Source of the DNA: Astragalus membranaceus
Taxonomy: Eukaryota > Streptophyta > Magnoliopsida > Fabales > Fabaceae
DNA length: 64,000 nt
Assembly (NCBI GenBank): GCA_039519185.1
Contig: CM076851.1
Location: 95,601,531 to 95,665,530 of the forward strand
Reading direction: 5' to 3'
Part shown: piece after piece, positions 1-11,198 of the stretch
Layout: the number at the start of each line of letters is the position of its first letter
Position numbering within the stretch: the first letter of the stretch is position 1
Notes under the pieces: generated by a model
Databases searched by the model: none
What the model saw: only the letters and a program-made list of their open reading frames with translations
What the model was told of the DNA's origin: nothing
Translations under genes and position numbers: made by a program

Positions 1-1264
1 TAGAAAAACTCTTCCACGCATTATTTTTCGCTCTATTCGTTCCGTTGGTCCGTCAGAGTCGATCTTCTGCAAGAGTTAGTCGGGGTTTGCGTTCTTCAAT
101 ATCTGTCTTCATCAGAGGTATTTCAGTCTTTTCATTTGTTAATATTTAGTTATTGTGATCCATGTGATTTAAACTTAGCTATAGCATTTATCCACTCGTT
201 CTTGTATATTATCGTCCATTGTTGATGACGAACCATATGATTCCCACTTATGCCTAGTGCATCATGTTCTAAGTGGTGAAGATGGTGTCGGGTGATTCAG
301 CTTGCCCCTTTTAAACCCTTTCAAAAACATTTTTTTTAATTAGAACTACGTCGCTTTGATTCCCGTTTGGGATACGTAGGAGCGAGCCACGTTCTCGTCA
401 AGCGCAACAAATAAAAATTCTTTTCATCCCCATAAACAAATTATTTTCATAAAAACAAACAAAAAGAATCATTTTCCAACCCATTGTTGCTAATAGCTCA
501 TCAGAGCCTCTGTTCGTTTAGCTATTAGTGACAATGTCTTTTTCTCATAAGAATAATAAACGATGGTCCATCATAACCTTTGTTAGTTTGATCATTGTGC
601 AAATCAATCTTTTTCGAAAATCACTTTCAAAAAGATAATAAAAACGAGTTGTTATCAATAGTCCATCAGAACCTTTGTTCGTTTGACTAGCGGTACAACT
701 CTCTCTTTTTTGAGTATTTAGTAGTGATTCATCATAGCCTCTGCTAGTTTAATCATTTGCTAATGCTCGTCCTATTTCAAAAACTCACTAAAAAAAGATA
801 AAAAACAAAAACTTTTCAAAAGGACAACCAAGAACTACGTAGCTTTGAATTCTCCATCGCACCGGGAGATACGTAGGAGCGGGCCATGTCCCGTCAAGCA
901 CTTTTTTTCTAAAAACCCTTTTTTCCCCCCTTCTCACCTAAAATAAAATTTTCATTAAAGATTTCCCATTCATCTCCAAATAAGAAATAAATAGGCAAAT
1001 CTAGGTATTTTTCAAATCAAACGTTAAAACCACACATTTAATTAGAGGTTCCCTTTCGGTAGAAAGGACGTGCGCGGTGCTAACACCTTCCTCGCACGTA
1101 ATCGACCCCCGAACCTATATCTCTAGTTTCAAAAGACCATCCGCCTTGTTCAAAAGACCTTTTTTCAATGTTTTGGTCTTAAAATTAAAATATTGGTGGC
1201 GGCTCCAAATTTTTTTCCACGTTGTACATTGAGAAGTCCAAATGGGATTTTTCGGGGTGCAACA
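1..1264 (+). mobile_element. 3' part of an Ogre-like LTR, truncated by the window edge
   Basis: The last 250 bp match the end of the complete Ogre LTR at 56695-59831. Both hold the 'ggttccct...gaggacgtg...gctaacaccttcc' block (here about 1045-1095, there about 59612-59660), then 'cgacccccgaacc', then 'aatattggtggcggct', and both finish in 'gcaaca'. The conserved module 'aactacgt[ac]gctttga...gatacgtaggagcg' occurs twice here (about 345-403 and 831-899) and once in the other LTR (about 59410). The bases after 1264 are not a primer binding site, so this is a 3' LTR or a solo LTR in plus orientation. The LTR start lies off the left edge. Direct but diverged repeats fill 485-780. Confidence 0.8.
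485..780. repeat. Four diverged copies of a short repeat inside the LTR
   Basis: The phrase 'catcagagcctctgttcg' recurs with changes near 498, 568, 663 and 729, each followed by a 'tttag/tttga' variant and a 'gatcatt/ctatta' variant. The spacing is about 65-95 bp. It is analogous in position to the roughly 136-bp duplicated block at 59113-59362 in the complete Ogre LTR, although the sequence is not the same. Confidence 0.6.
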
Positions 1265-1830
1265 GTACACAGACCCCTTCGCGATTCAAAACAGCATGCC
1301 ACCGCGAAACAGAGGCACACCATGAACCTCCTAAGGCGCGTAGATCCACTAAAAAGCAGATCCAAACCAGCAACACCGCGGGGAAGCTACTTTAATCGGT
1401 GCAGAGGAACCGTGAACAATCGCAGGATCAGAACGGGCAGACCAGCAGAGAGGGCGGCGCCGTGGGGCAGTGGACGACGCAGAGAACCAGCCCTGAAAAC
1501 AAAACAACAACAGATCCAAAGGAGACGCGAACAAGGCACACCACGATGCGAATCGCGAACAACCAGATCCACAGAGAACAACAACGCAGGATCAGAGACG
1601 AGTGCGGAGCAGAGAACAAAGCAACCGAAGCCGCTGGACAGCAGCACAGAGGAATCGACGCGGACTAGACAGACTCAACCCACGCGATCGGTGGATAAGA
1701 GGTTGCGACAGCAGAGGCGGAGGAATGCTGAGAGGAGAGGGGAAGAAACCACCGGGGAGGGAGCCCCCCCCTCCCAGCGGCGGCGGTGCTCGTTAGGTTA
1801 GGCTTAACTCACAATTGAAGCTTTAAAAAG
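1265..1830. other. GC-rich block of uncertain origin, no credible protein
   Basis: Composition jumps to GC-rich immediately after the LTR end. Several overlapping ORFs exist on both strands. The longest (1193-1801, plus) begins inside the LTR and encodes an arginine- and glutamine-rich low-complexity chain with no domain, so I do not call it a gene. Read on the minus strand, the block begins near 1800 with GCC repeats followed by C-rich runs, which resembles a plant LINE 5' leader like the one at 36001. A reversed LINE 5' end is the best guess, at low certainty. Confidence 0.3.
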
Positions 1831-2825
1831 CAAAGTACATAAAACCCACATATTGATATGTCTAACCAGTTAGAAATATTCTCATGTAGCATGTGTTGCT
1901 GTAGGGCTTGAGAAGTGAGTTAGAAGCTACCTAATAGATCATAAGGACTTTAAGCCTAGGTTGGTTCTAATGTTGTAACTATTTGGGAAATAATGGAAAT
2001 ACTCACTGGGTGTGAGGAGTTGATGTAGCCCTTAATTTTGGGTGAACCACTATACATCATTGTGTTATTTACTTCTTTCCTAAGTTGTTTCTACACTACG
2101 CTTAAAACTCTCTATTTGGTGAAGGTTTTTATAAAACTGAGAAGACAACTTTGTTGACCCTTTTCAACTACACACTGTTTTTTGAAAAATGTTTTCAAAG
2201 TGGTAAACTTAAAACATCAATCTTATGTATTTTACACATAAGATAAGATTTTCAAACACTCCCTCTTACCTGGAAAAGCTATTTTGAAAATCACTCTATA
2301 TTCACTATGCTGATATATGTTCTGGAAAGAAAGAACTAATTGACCCTTCTCAACTCAGAAACATAGTTGAGAAGACAGTTCCATCTCACCATTCTTTACT
2401 CAGAATCACAATTTAGAAGGCTTTTTTCATTCACCTTTCTCAATTTAGCATTTACACACACAATGTCTAACCATACTTGTGAAGCTATGTTGTTTCAGGT
2501 TATTTTTTAAAAGGGTCACAATTCCAACCCCCCTTCCTTGAGACACTCATTGACTTCATTTTCATCATACTCTGAACAAGCTTGACCGGATTTGTCATTA
2601 GAGGCTACCACAGCGGTGGAAGAGGTAGAAGAGGTTGAATATATTCATAATATGATCATTAAAGACTCATTATTTGGAGATTCAAATTCAAAAGCAAGTA
2701 ATGCTTTGATAGAGGGTTTTGGTGAGGATATCATATGGTGGAGAGAAAGGAGAGTGATGTGACGAATGTTGTTGGTAATGATGTGAGTAACAATCTCAAT
2801 TTGTTGTTGAACAAATCCCATTCCA
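1831..2825. other. Unclassified non-coding stretch
   Basis: AT-rich sequence without a supported gene. It has repeated short phrases of the type 'gaagacaactttgttgaccc' and 'gagaagacagttcc' (about 2140-2400), suggesting an old LTR or leader remnant. The part from about 2590 to 2825 has weak coding flavour and may belong to the same old LINE whose endonuclease remnant appears at 5686, because the two Mutator-like insertions separate them. That link is inference only. Confidence 0.35.
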
Positions 2826-2834
2826 TTTCTGCTA

Positions 2835-3872
2835 GGGATTTTTTTTTAGCCCCATCAAATGACAATCTACCCCCATCGACCCTGCGAAAAGACGCAATTG
2901 CCCTTCACAAAATTTAAAAAACCCGAACGTATCCTGATTTCAATTTTTTTTTGGAAAACGGATTTATGTATCTGTGAGGTAAATCTGATTTCCACTAAAA
3001 ATTTTAAAAAATTAAAAGCGGATTTATTTAAGATGGGGGTAGATCCACTTTTAAAAATAACAAAGCGGATTTACCTTAGGTGGGGGTAAATTCGATTTTG
3101 TCATTTAAAAGCAGATATACCTGGTAAATCCGCTTTTAAAAATAACAGAATCGGATTTACGCCTACTTAAGGTAAATCCGCTTTGTAAACCTAATTAATA
3201 AATAAATAAATCAGTTAAAAAATTAAATACGAATTTCGACCGTCTTTTGGTTCTGTTTAGTGTGTAGTTCGTTAACACGGGACGATGTTGTGTACGTCGA
3301 GCGAATAATTTAGGCTAAAAAATCGGTTTTCAGGCAACCTACTCAAATTCCATCGTTTACTAGTTTTTATTAATTTTTTTTAATTTTTCATAATTTCCAA
3401 AAAATCTAAAAAAAATTGCCTAAACTTATCTTGGTTTTATTAGATTTTTAGTGGTGTTTTTATAATTTTTGGATTAGTTTTGACTCTTTAACGGATTTTT
3501 AGTAGCATTTTTATAACCTTTTTTAAAAATTTAAATAAAAAACAATTATTTTTAATAACAAAATCGGATTTACCTTAGGTAGGGTAAATCCGAATTCCTT
3601 TTTTTAGGGAAATCGGATTTATCTACCCACTAAGTAAATCCGATTTTAAAAATAACAGAGCGGATGTACCCCCATCTGAGGTAAATCCGCTTTGTTATTT
3701 TTAAAGTCAAATTTACCTATTGGGTAGATAAATCCGATTTGAAAAAATAACAAATCGGATTTACCATAAATGGGGGTAAATCCGAGCGAATTTTTGTTGG
3801 GCAGGGGTATATTCGGGTTTTAGAAATTATGTGGGGGTATATGGAACGTGATGGGGGTACAAAAAAAATCCC
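2835..3872. mobile_element. Non-autonomous Mutator-like element 1 (1038 bp)
   Basis: A perfect 9-bp target duplication, tttctgcta, lies at 2826-2834 and 3873-3881. The ends are inverted: the left begins gggatttttttttagcccc and the right, read in reverse, begins gggattttttttgtaccccc. The subterminal region shared with element 2 contains 'gaaaagacgcaa'. A 9-bp duplication with long inverted termini is diagnostic of Mutator-like transposons. No transposase is present. The interior is built of repeated and inverted 'cggatttacc' and 'ggtaaatccg' modules (about 3010-3190 and 3545-3790), so it can form extensive hairpins. Confidence 0.88.
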
Positions 3873-3999
3873 TTTCTGCTACCGTATTGCCTTGTGGAGA
3901 CAGGGTCGGCGGTGGTCTATTAGAAAATCCCACTATGGGCTTTAAAAATAATGCAGCCCAATCTCGCAACACAGATATGAAAGGTGATGGGTCTACTAA

Positions 4000-5473
4000 G
4001 GTTTTTTTTGGACCCCACTCTTTCAAATTATACCCCCACCAAAAATTTAATTCCGAAAATACCCCTGTTGAAATTTACAAAGACGGAAGTACATTCCAGA
4101 CATGTAAATCTGTCTTGAAGAAAATTTCAAAACAAATTTACTAAAAAAGAAGTAATTCCGTTTAACTTAAAATTTGGCTAACGGGTTTACGTAAAATATT
4201 CTACTTCCGTTTTACAAAAATTATAATAACGGAAGTAAGTTTTGTCAACATACATCTGTTATAACCATTTTTGCTAACGGATTTAGCTAGCAGTAAGGTA
4301 CATCCGTTTTGTTAATTACCAAAACGGATGTATCTACCTTATAGGTAAATCCGTTTTGATTTACATTTAACGGACACGATCATCAGTCTCTCCTCAGGTC
4401 CCCTCACACCTGGTGCTGCTGGTGCTGGAAGGAGACGAGGAACTGATACCCTAACGTACCATGGAAAGTACTGCTGATGAAGCTCACCCACCTCTGTAGC
4501 AGGAGAAGTAGTGCTCAAAACCTCTCGAACACTGTTCCTCCATTTGGTGATATGCATCATGATCTCAGTATATGGTGGCCGACCGCGAAGCGGGTCATGA
4601 GGGATCACCTGAATGTATCCAAATTGTCGAAGGAACCTATCCGGAATGTAGGGAATGATGATATTCTCCCAAATCAAGAAACATCTATATAATGACATCT
4701 GATCCAAGGGTCTCTCGTGCCGGTGGCCCTCAAATGGTCTCCAAATGACATCCTCAGGTGTCAAAGCATCAATCCTCCTCCTATACTCCTCCAGCTTCAC
4801 CGCATCTGTCATCCTCCTCTTCAAAAACCCACACTGTGGCCTGGCTATGACCCCAGTCTCCCCCCGCACAACTATCCGAGGAAAGTACTCAAATATGCAG
4901 GACTGATATTCACAAATAAACAATATCGTTAAAAATAAAGTATTTAACTTTAAATCAGACAAACTCGTTAAAATTAAAAAAAATTAACTTACCATAAACA
5001 GCATGGCATACCCCCCTAACTGAGTGGTACCCTCTAGGCGTGAAAAGTTGAGCTGGTCGTACAAGAAAGCTAAACCTGCTGGTCCCCATGCCCATCCGCC
5101 AGCTGCGGTGATGTCCTCCAGTAAGAGCAACCACTTTGCCTCAGTTCTTGTTTCAGTCTTGCTACAAAAGATGCTCATCCCCAAAAGGAGCAATATAAAA
5201 GCCTTGACAGCACAAGTCTAGTCCACGACTATATCAGGGCTAACTATCTCCAGTAGCCAGTCAAACCGAAAATATGGCCCCCTACTGGCGATGCACAAGT
5301 TTGGTCCGTTTTATGTGAAAATGACACACTCTCTCTCTCTCTCTGTAAAACGGATGTAAGTGAAAAATGATAAGGTAATTGTAATTTTGTAAACTGGTTA
5401 AGGGTATTTGCGTCTTTTCACAGGGTGCGTGGGGGTATAGATTGATGGAGTGGGGGTCCAAAAGAAAAAACCC
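4000..5473. mobile_element. Mutator-like element 2 carrying a plant-mobile-domain gene (1474 bp)
   Basis: The 9-bp target duplication gtctactaa is perfect at 3991-3999 and 5474-5482. The termini are inverted ('ggttttttttggacccc' at left; the right end in reverse reads 'gggttttttcttttggaccc'). The right subterminal part shares 'gaaaagacgcaa' and poly-C phrases with element 1, so the two belong to one family, and they sit only 127 bp apart. No Mutator transposase is visible. Instead the element holds a reverse-strand PMD gene fragment. This makes it a gene-carrying Mutator-like element of the kind called Pack-MULE, or a derivative of MULEs known to carry PMD genes. Confidence 0.88.
4339..5275 (-). 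pseudogene. Plant mobile domain (PMD/MAIN-like) gene fragment with an intron
   Basis: Two minus-strand exons are visible. The upstream one (about 5275 down to 4993) encodes the PMD stretch ending in QLGGYAMLFM. The downstream one (4902 to 4339) starts SCIFEYFP and holds the WRPFEGH and RFLRQFGYIQVIP motifs typical of PMD C-terminal regions. They are separated by a 90-nt intron (4992-4903) with GTAAGT donor and ATATCAG acceptor, and the join is phase 0. PMD proteins (MAIN and MAIL1 in Arabidopsis) act in nuclear silencing and genome stability, and PMD genes are also known inside transposons. An in-frame TAG near 5220 and the missing N-terminus make this copy defective. There is no start codon in context. 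The family call is fairly sure; function in this copy is doubtful. Confidence 0.75.
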
Positions 5474-5685
5474 GTCTACTAATTCTCTTATTACTTCTCT
5501 TGGGCTAGTTGCAAACACAAATATGAAAGGGTATAGATCTACTAATTGTGTTATTCTTTCTCTTGGCCCAGTTGCATTTGATTAGTTTGTAACTAGTTCT
5601 ACTAAGCCCCCTTCAAGCCCAATTCATACTCAGCTCACTGTTTCATCCATTCCACCCAAAACTAGAAAGAAAAATAATTTGGGCC

Positions 5686-6066
5686 TTGAAGGTGACCCGA
5701 TTTGGGTTGCAAAGCCTTCGGTTGGGTAGTCAATTAGTGGACTGGGTTGCAAAGCCTTCGGTTGGGTCGTCAGGTGGTATTATTCTCATGTGGAAACGTG
5801 GTTTGTGGTTGTTTAAATATGATGTTTGTGTGGAGTGGAACTCTATTATTATATTTTTTGTGTCTGTGTATGCTCCTTGTGATATTGTGGAGAGGCGTAA
5901 GGTGTGGGAAGAGTTGTGTTGTTTGAAGAACAACAGTATGGTTGGAGAATGGTGCATTGTAGGAGATGTTAATACCGTCACCAGGGTGGAGGAGCGAGTG
6001 GGTCGTGGCGTGGGTGATATTCCTTTGGTTGGGAAGAAATTCACTTGGCTTTGCTCTGATGGCATG
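5686..6066 (+). pseudogene. L1-type LINE endonuclease fragment
   Basis: The frame from 5686 shows SGGIILMWK, then VYAPCD, WCIVGDVN and PLVGKKFTW, in the order found in the APE-type endonuclease domain of plant L1 elements. The expected segment between GDVN...ER and PLVGKKFTW is shortened, so there is an internal deletion. A 25-bp unit beginning tgggttgcaaagccttc is duplicated at about 5703 and 5742. The fragment stops abruptly at 6066, where an LTR-like sequence (TGTAACACCCC) begins, so it was probably cut by that insertion. No reverse transcriptase follows. Confidence 0.7.
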
Positions 6067-7549
6067 TGTAACACCCCGAATTTCAGAGCGCTACTAAGTG
6101 AAATCAACTCTTAATATGAATGTACTCTTCATGCTTTCTCAAAACATGAGTATTTTTTTTTCTTTTAAAACTCTTTTCAAAACAGTCAGAGTATTGCAGC
6201 ATTTTTCGAAACATGATGCCTCTCTTAAAATGATACAAGAATTAGAACTAAAATATGACATGTATAGATTTACTTCCTTGCACCAAAATGGTACCCGTTT
6301 TCAAAAAGGGTGTACAATGCAAGGACAAAATTTGTTTGTGATAAAGACACGCTCAATCTAATACTAACTAGGGGTGTGCAAAAAATAAGGTTCACCAGCC
6401 CACATTGAGTAATTGGACCACACCACCTCAAAAAGGCCCATAACCATTTTTGTAGTTTATAAACTGGACCTATTTTTAAACTAAAATCGGTGGCCCAAAA
6501 CTTAAGTTCACTTCCGGTTTTCAAGTTTTAAACCTAATTTACGTTAACATTTAGAAATCGATCTCTGAAGTCTGAACTCTGAAGAACCTCCTTCTCCATC
6601 AATCCTAACCCCCAAATCGCATCTCCTTCTCCATGAACCCTAATCCCCAAATCGCACCTCTTGTTTCAAATTACTGTGTGAAGCCACGAACACTCTTTGA
6701 TTTGCGTTTTGTTCTTGCTGATTCATGAAATCGCACCTCCTGTTTCGAATCGCTGCGTGAAACTGTGAACCTCTTCTTCAAATCGCGTTTCATTCTTGCT
6801 GATACTATCTCTAATGATACATACACGGAAATTCCCATACAAAGAACTGCTCAAGGACCATACATTGGAGAAATTTCTCAAACAACGACAAAAGAAGACA
6901 CCTACGCTGATCAAGCATTCTATACTCAACTTTCGATTTGGATTCTCGATGAGTCCACCATAACTCCACTATGGAAGGACACCGACCTCTGCAACCTTGT
7001 CTCTGAAAAACTAAACTATGGTCCTCAAATAACTGGGTTGACATCCATTACATTGGAGAACCACGGACAAGGGTCATCTTCTAGAAATTACACATATATA
7101 GATATAAACCGACCCACACCCCATGATGAAAACTCAGGTGTGCTTCTCTCTATGATACTGCACCATGTGGTCACTTCTTCCTATGATACTGTGCCACATC
7201 CGGTATGGTACTTCTCTCGTCGATACTGTACTATACCAACCTTGTAATATAGGTACTTCTCTCGTCGATACTGTACCACGAACTCCATGTATGCATGAAT
7301 ATACATCAACACTCATGCATATTTCACCACACCAAGCAGTATTCAAACAATCATCACATGGATTAAGAATAATGACTTAACACCAACACAAAAACAAACA
7401 CATTAACACCACATACATCAACATGTACACGCCATCACAAGATTCACAACTTCAGTAATACTTATAAGAAAGGAAAGAGTCCTTACCGACTTCTCCTTTT
7501 CGATTCAACCTTGTACAAACTCAGTAAACATTTCTCTCCCCACACTAAC
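6067..7549. mobile_element. LTR-like sequence, part left of the CACTA insertion
   Basis: Starts with TGTAACACCCCGAATTTC, a typical terminus of Ty3/gypsy LTRs (either the start of a plus LTR or the reversed end of a minus LTR). There is no matching second copy in the window and no confirmed target duplication, so orientation is open. It contains a direct repeat of the phrase acttctctcgtcgatactg at about 7210 and 7255, with weaker copies near 7145 and 7175. A candidate hAT-like start ('taggggtgtgcaaa', 6370) lies inside. The ORF at 6765-7247 has no recognisable domain. Confidence 0.45.
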
Positions 7550-7574
7550 CACTACAAAACAAAGCAGGATAGGC

Positions 7575-7790
7575 GATGGAAATTTCCGTCGCTAAACCTC
7601 AAAAATCCGTCGCTAAAGTGGTTTAGTGAAGGAATTAGCGACGAAATTTTTCCGTCGCTAAAAAGGGTGTCGCTAATATTTAGTGACAGAATTTATTTTA
7701 GCGACGGAATTTTAGCGAGGGATGTCAGCGACGGATTTTCCCTCGCTAATTAGCGATGGATTTTAGTGAGGACATATCCGTCGCTAATTT
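7575..7790. repeat. Left subterminal repeat array of the CACTA element
   Basis: At least a dozen copies of ccgtcgctaa or its reverse ttagcgacgg, some with one change (ttagtgagga, ttagcgaggg), occur in about 215 bp on both strands. They match the right array at about 12215-12530. In En/Spm elements such arrays are transposase binding sites needed in cis. Confidence 0.88.
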
Positions 7791-8096
7791 AATTTTTTTA
7801 TAAAAAAACTGCTTTATTTTATGCCACGTGTACAAATTTGAAAACCTGTTTTTTTTTTAATAACTATATATCAAATGCAGCACAATTTTGAGAATACTCG
7901 AATAAAATCCATCCAAACTAGTACCAAATATATAAAAACTAACCAACAATACCAATATCCAAAACTTTGAGAATACTCAAATAAAATCCATTCAAACTAA
8001 CCAACAATACCAAATATCCAAATCCTAAACAACTTCAAACCAGCAATAACAACATAATACTAAAACGAGCCATCATCAGACTCGGACTCCTCAGAC

Positions 8097-9752
8097 TCAG
8101 GCATCTGGCTTCATGCTCTTATAGTACTTTAACAGCTTCTCTTGCTGACGTGCAAACCTAAAGAAGTCTGTCTGCATATCTTTCATAGTTCGACTCTGTT
8201 TCTGCTACTCCTGCTGATGCTGAGCATGCATCTCCTGTATCTGTTGCTGGTGTTGAGCACGCATCTCCTCCATCTGCTGCCTGAGCTGCTCTGTCTAACC
8301 TGAAGGACGAGGAGGTCGACTACTAGAGGAGGGTCCGCTGGTGTCAAACTGATCATCCTCAAATATCAAATTTGGAGCCAAGGGCCCCGTAACATACATA
8401 CGTTTCTTGTACATCCCCCTACCAACTTCTCCCAATTGCGGTTTGCCAAAGCCATGATCTCAGGAGACAGTGGACCAAGTGACTCAGGGTTCCAGCTCCC
8501 CTGAGTCGGCTCAAACATCGTCTCAGCATGTTTCTCCTGTTTTGCATAACCACAAAACATAGCATAATAAGCGCTCCATTTTAAGAAAACATTATATAAT
8601 ACAAATCAACTTGTATATTTACCTGAGTGGTCCTCGAGCGCTCATCAACATAAATCTGGGTATCCTTCCTGACATGTGTGGCCCTATGCAGCTCAGCAAT
8701 AGTAAGAGGGCGTCCAGCCTTCTTACTCTGTAAAAATGAAACAAATTCTCAAATATTGGTAACTAATCGCCCTAACTAAACTAAAATAGTACAAATATTT
8801 TTAAAATAACCTACCAATCTCATAGCATGCCGAGCTTGGTTGACGGAGCCACAAGTGTGAAGTGAGCCACCCTTTTCTGAATTCCGATTTTCCTTCGCTT
8901 TTTCAGCATTGGCTTTGAATTTCTGACTTCTCCAAACTTCCTGGTATTGATCCCAGACTTCTTGAGGGATATACCTCGGCCTTTCATTTTTACGGCGCAA
9001 TTTGTAGAGCAAGTCCACCAATTGCTTTGCCAATCTAGTCCAAAAAACTTTATGCACCAATTCATCATCTTCCGGTCTCCAAGTCACTTTGTTCTGTATT
9101 AAACATAATCAAAATATGTATTAGTAATTATATTAAACATTAAACAATAAATTATCAATATAGGTAATGACATAATTGATACTTACCCTAAAGAAGTCCA
9201 CAAAATCTTTCTTTTTCCTCTTATCAATTTTTGTCACCTTTTCATGGTACTCTTCAAAATAGAGTTTCTTAATGACATAAGTGATCGTTGATGAAGCAGT
9301 CTTCGATCTAACAAACCTGCATAATTAAGTCATTGCATAATTAACAAACATATATACACGTCAAACAAATAATTAATTTAAATTAAAAAAAAGTCAAACA
9401 ATACTTACGCATCGCCAAAGGCATATATGACTTTGCGACGTCGACCATCAGGGTCGACAACCACCTGCTCATCCCCCGACCCGGATGATAATGGCTCTGA
9501 ATCAGTATGACCATGGGGGTCAGAATGATCATCCTGTAGGGACTGATCAGTATGTACCTCGGGTGTAGGCATAGATAACCCGACTGGTGTGCCCATAGGA
9601 TTCTGCAGAGGTGGGCCCATATACCCTGCTGGTGTGCCCATAGGATGTTGCAGAGGTGGAACCATATACCTTCCCGGTGTGCCCATAGGATGCTGCAGAG
9701 GTGGGCCCATATACCCTCCCGGTGTCCCCATAGGATGCTGGAGAGGTGGGCT
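8097..9752 (-). pseudogene. TNPA-like second CACTA gene (Transposase_24 type), multi-exon
   Basis: Minus-strand exons with GT-AG borders can be followed: one ending at 9409, then 9316-9187, 9093-8815, 8727-8623 and 8536 downward. The introns are 86-93 nt, and every junction checked keeps frame (9409/9316 splits one codon; the rest are phase 0). The central exons encode the WRPEDDELVHKVFW, NRNSEKGGSLHTCGS and KAGRPLTIAELHRATH stretches typical of Transposase_24 (Ptta/En/Spm) proteins. The last exon ends in a glutamine-rich coiled segment (about 8105-8290). Defects: a frame change near 8410, TAG codons near 8297 and 8213, and a 5' part replaced by a proline-rich repeat fused to the TNP2 gene. 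The product would have bound the subterminal repeats; here it is broken. Confidence 0.75.
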
Positions 9753-11198
9753 CATTGAATGCCCTTTTGTTCTTTCTAAATACATGATTTGGCGGTAAGA
9801 ATCTACGATGCGAGACAAACCAAGAATTCTTTCCCCCGTATTTCAACGTAAACGCTTTTGTGTGTTCCATGCAGTGGGGGCATGCTAATTTATCATGAGT
9901 CCCCCAACCTGACAACATACCATAAACCGGGAAGCCATTAATTGTCCACATCAATGCCACTCTCATCATAAAATTCTTCTTTCGTGCTGCATCATATGTC
10001 CCAACACCCTGCCACAATCTCTTGAGATCATCAATTAGAGGTTCCAAAAAGATATCAATGTTAGTTTTTGGATGGCACATCTCAGGAGGAAGATTGTAAG
10101 GGGTAACAATGACTGGCCAACAAGAATAGGGCGACGCTGATGCTTGGATATATGGAGTAAATCCATCAGAGCACAAACCAAGTCGAACATTCCATGGGTC
10201 AGAGGCAAAATCTGAATGCACTCGCTCAAAGTGTTTCCACGCCTCACCATCAGATGGATGGCGTAAAATGTCCGAGGTATTCCTATTCTCATAATGCCAC
10301 GTTATTTTCTTTCCAATTTCAGGCGATGCAAACATTCTCTGCAACCTTGGAACTATAGGCAAATAGAACATCGACTTTACAGGAATGGGTTTATAATTAC
10401 GTTTTTCCCCTTTACGAACTTTATACCTCGGCTTTCCACAAAATCTACAAGCCTGCAGCGCACCATCGGTTTTACCAAATTCGTTGTCGTAAAACAACAT
10501 GTGCCCATCCTCACAACAATCAATCTTCTTACATTCCAATCCCAACTTCGAAACTAACATCTTTGCTTCATAATAACTTTTTGGCAAACTATCCTTATTA
10601 GGTGTCCCGTCCAACATGATTTGAGTCACAAAATCTAAACCCAACTCAGAAATATTGCTCATGGACTTGAGAGATAAAAGCTTCACACACATAGATAATT
10701 TTGACTCTAGCGAGCCATCAAACAACGGTGTGTTTGACTCTTTTAACAAACAATAAAATCTTTGTGCTTCTTCATTTGGATGTTCATCATGATCGTCATA
10801 TTGAGGCTCATCAAATGGCACATTCACTCCGAGACCATCACCAATCATGCTTTCCATCGACTCAAATTGTTCATTAAATGGAACATCAAAACTAGAACTG
10901 CTTGAAGAAGCCCCTAAGTCAAAATTTGGAAGTCGTTCTCCATGGTCCACCCAAATCCAATAATTAGGCCTAAACCCGATACGATGCAAGTGCACCCTAA
11001 TTTCATCATCAGGTGTAATAGGTATACCGTCACATTTAAGGCATGGACATCTAATCCCCCCTTCCTTTTTAGCCTTATCATGTCGCCACGCTACCCTAAT
11101 AAACTCTTCAACCCTATTACAAAAGTTTCCTTCAAAAATGCTCTTCCCGGATATAACCGATCATACACCCAACTACGATTCAATTGATTCCAATTCAT
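9547..11198 (-). pseudogene. TNP2-like CACTA transposase, truncated and frameshifted
   Basis: An ATG at 11198 opens MNWNQLNRSWVYDRLYP. After a frame change near 11130 the reading continues with a cysteine pair (RCPCLKC) and then the long frame 10995-9547. That frame includes the DCCEDGHMLFYD, YLPIVPRLQRMFASP, DPWNVRLGLCSDGF and WGTHDKLACPHCMEHTKAF stretches characteristic of the TNP2 family (PF02992). The family normally continues several hundred residues further. Here, after RRFLPPNHVFRKNKRAF (about 9755), the frame runs into an unrelated 15-residue repeat, so the C-terminal catalytic part is deleted. Confidence 0.85.
9586..9765. repeat. 45-bp tandem repeat in the fused CACTA gene
   Basis: Four copies of a 45-bp unit beginning gtgcccataggat lie head to tail. 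In one minus frame they encode a 15-residue proline- and glycine-rich unit (PPLQHPMGTPGGYM). In the TNP2 frame the same DNA gives a Tyr/Ser/Gly-rich unit. Because 45 is a multiple of three, copy-number change keeps the frame. Confidence 0.85.

Noticed and set aside
1193..1801. 202-codon ORF rich in Arg and Gln
   Set aside because: It starts inside the LTR, has no domain, low-complexity basic composition and competing ORFs on both strands; GC-rich DNA gives such frames by chance.
6370..7125. Possible hAT element starting taggggtgtgcaaa
   Set aside because: A weak mirrored end (cccacacccca, about 7105-7120) exists, but no 8-bp target duplication is visible.
6765..7247. 160-codon ORF
   Set aside because: No recognised domain; the downstream half falls in the direct-repeat region; upstream phrases 'cttgctgat' and 'aaatcgca' repeat, suggesting non-coding origin. 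A captured exon cannot be excluded.
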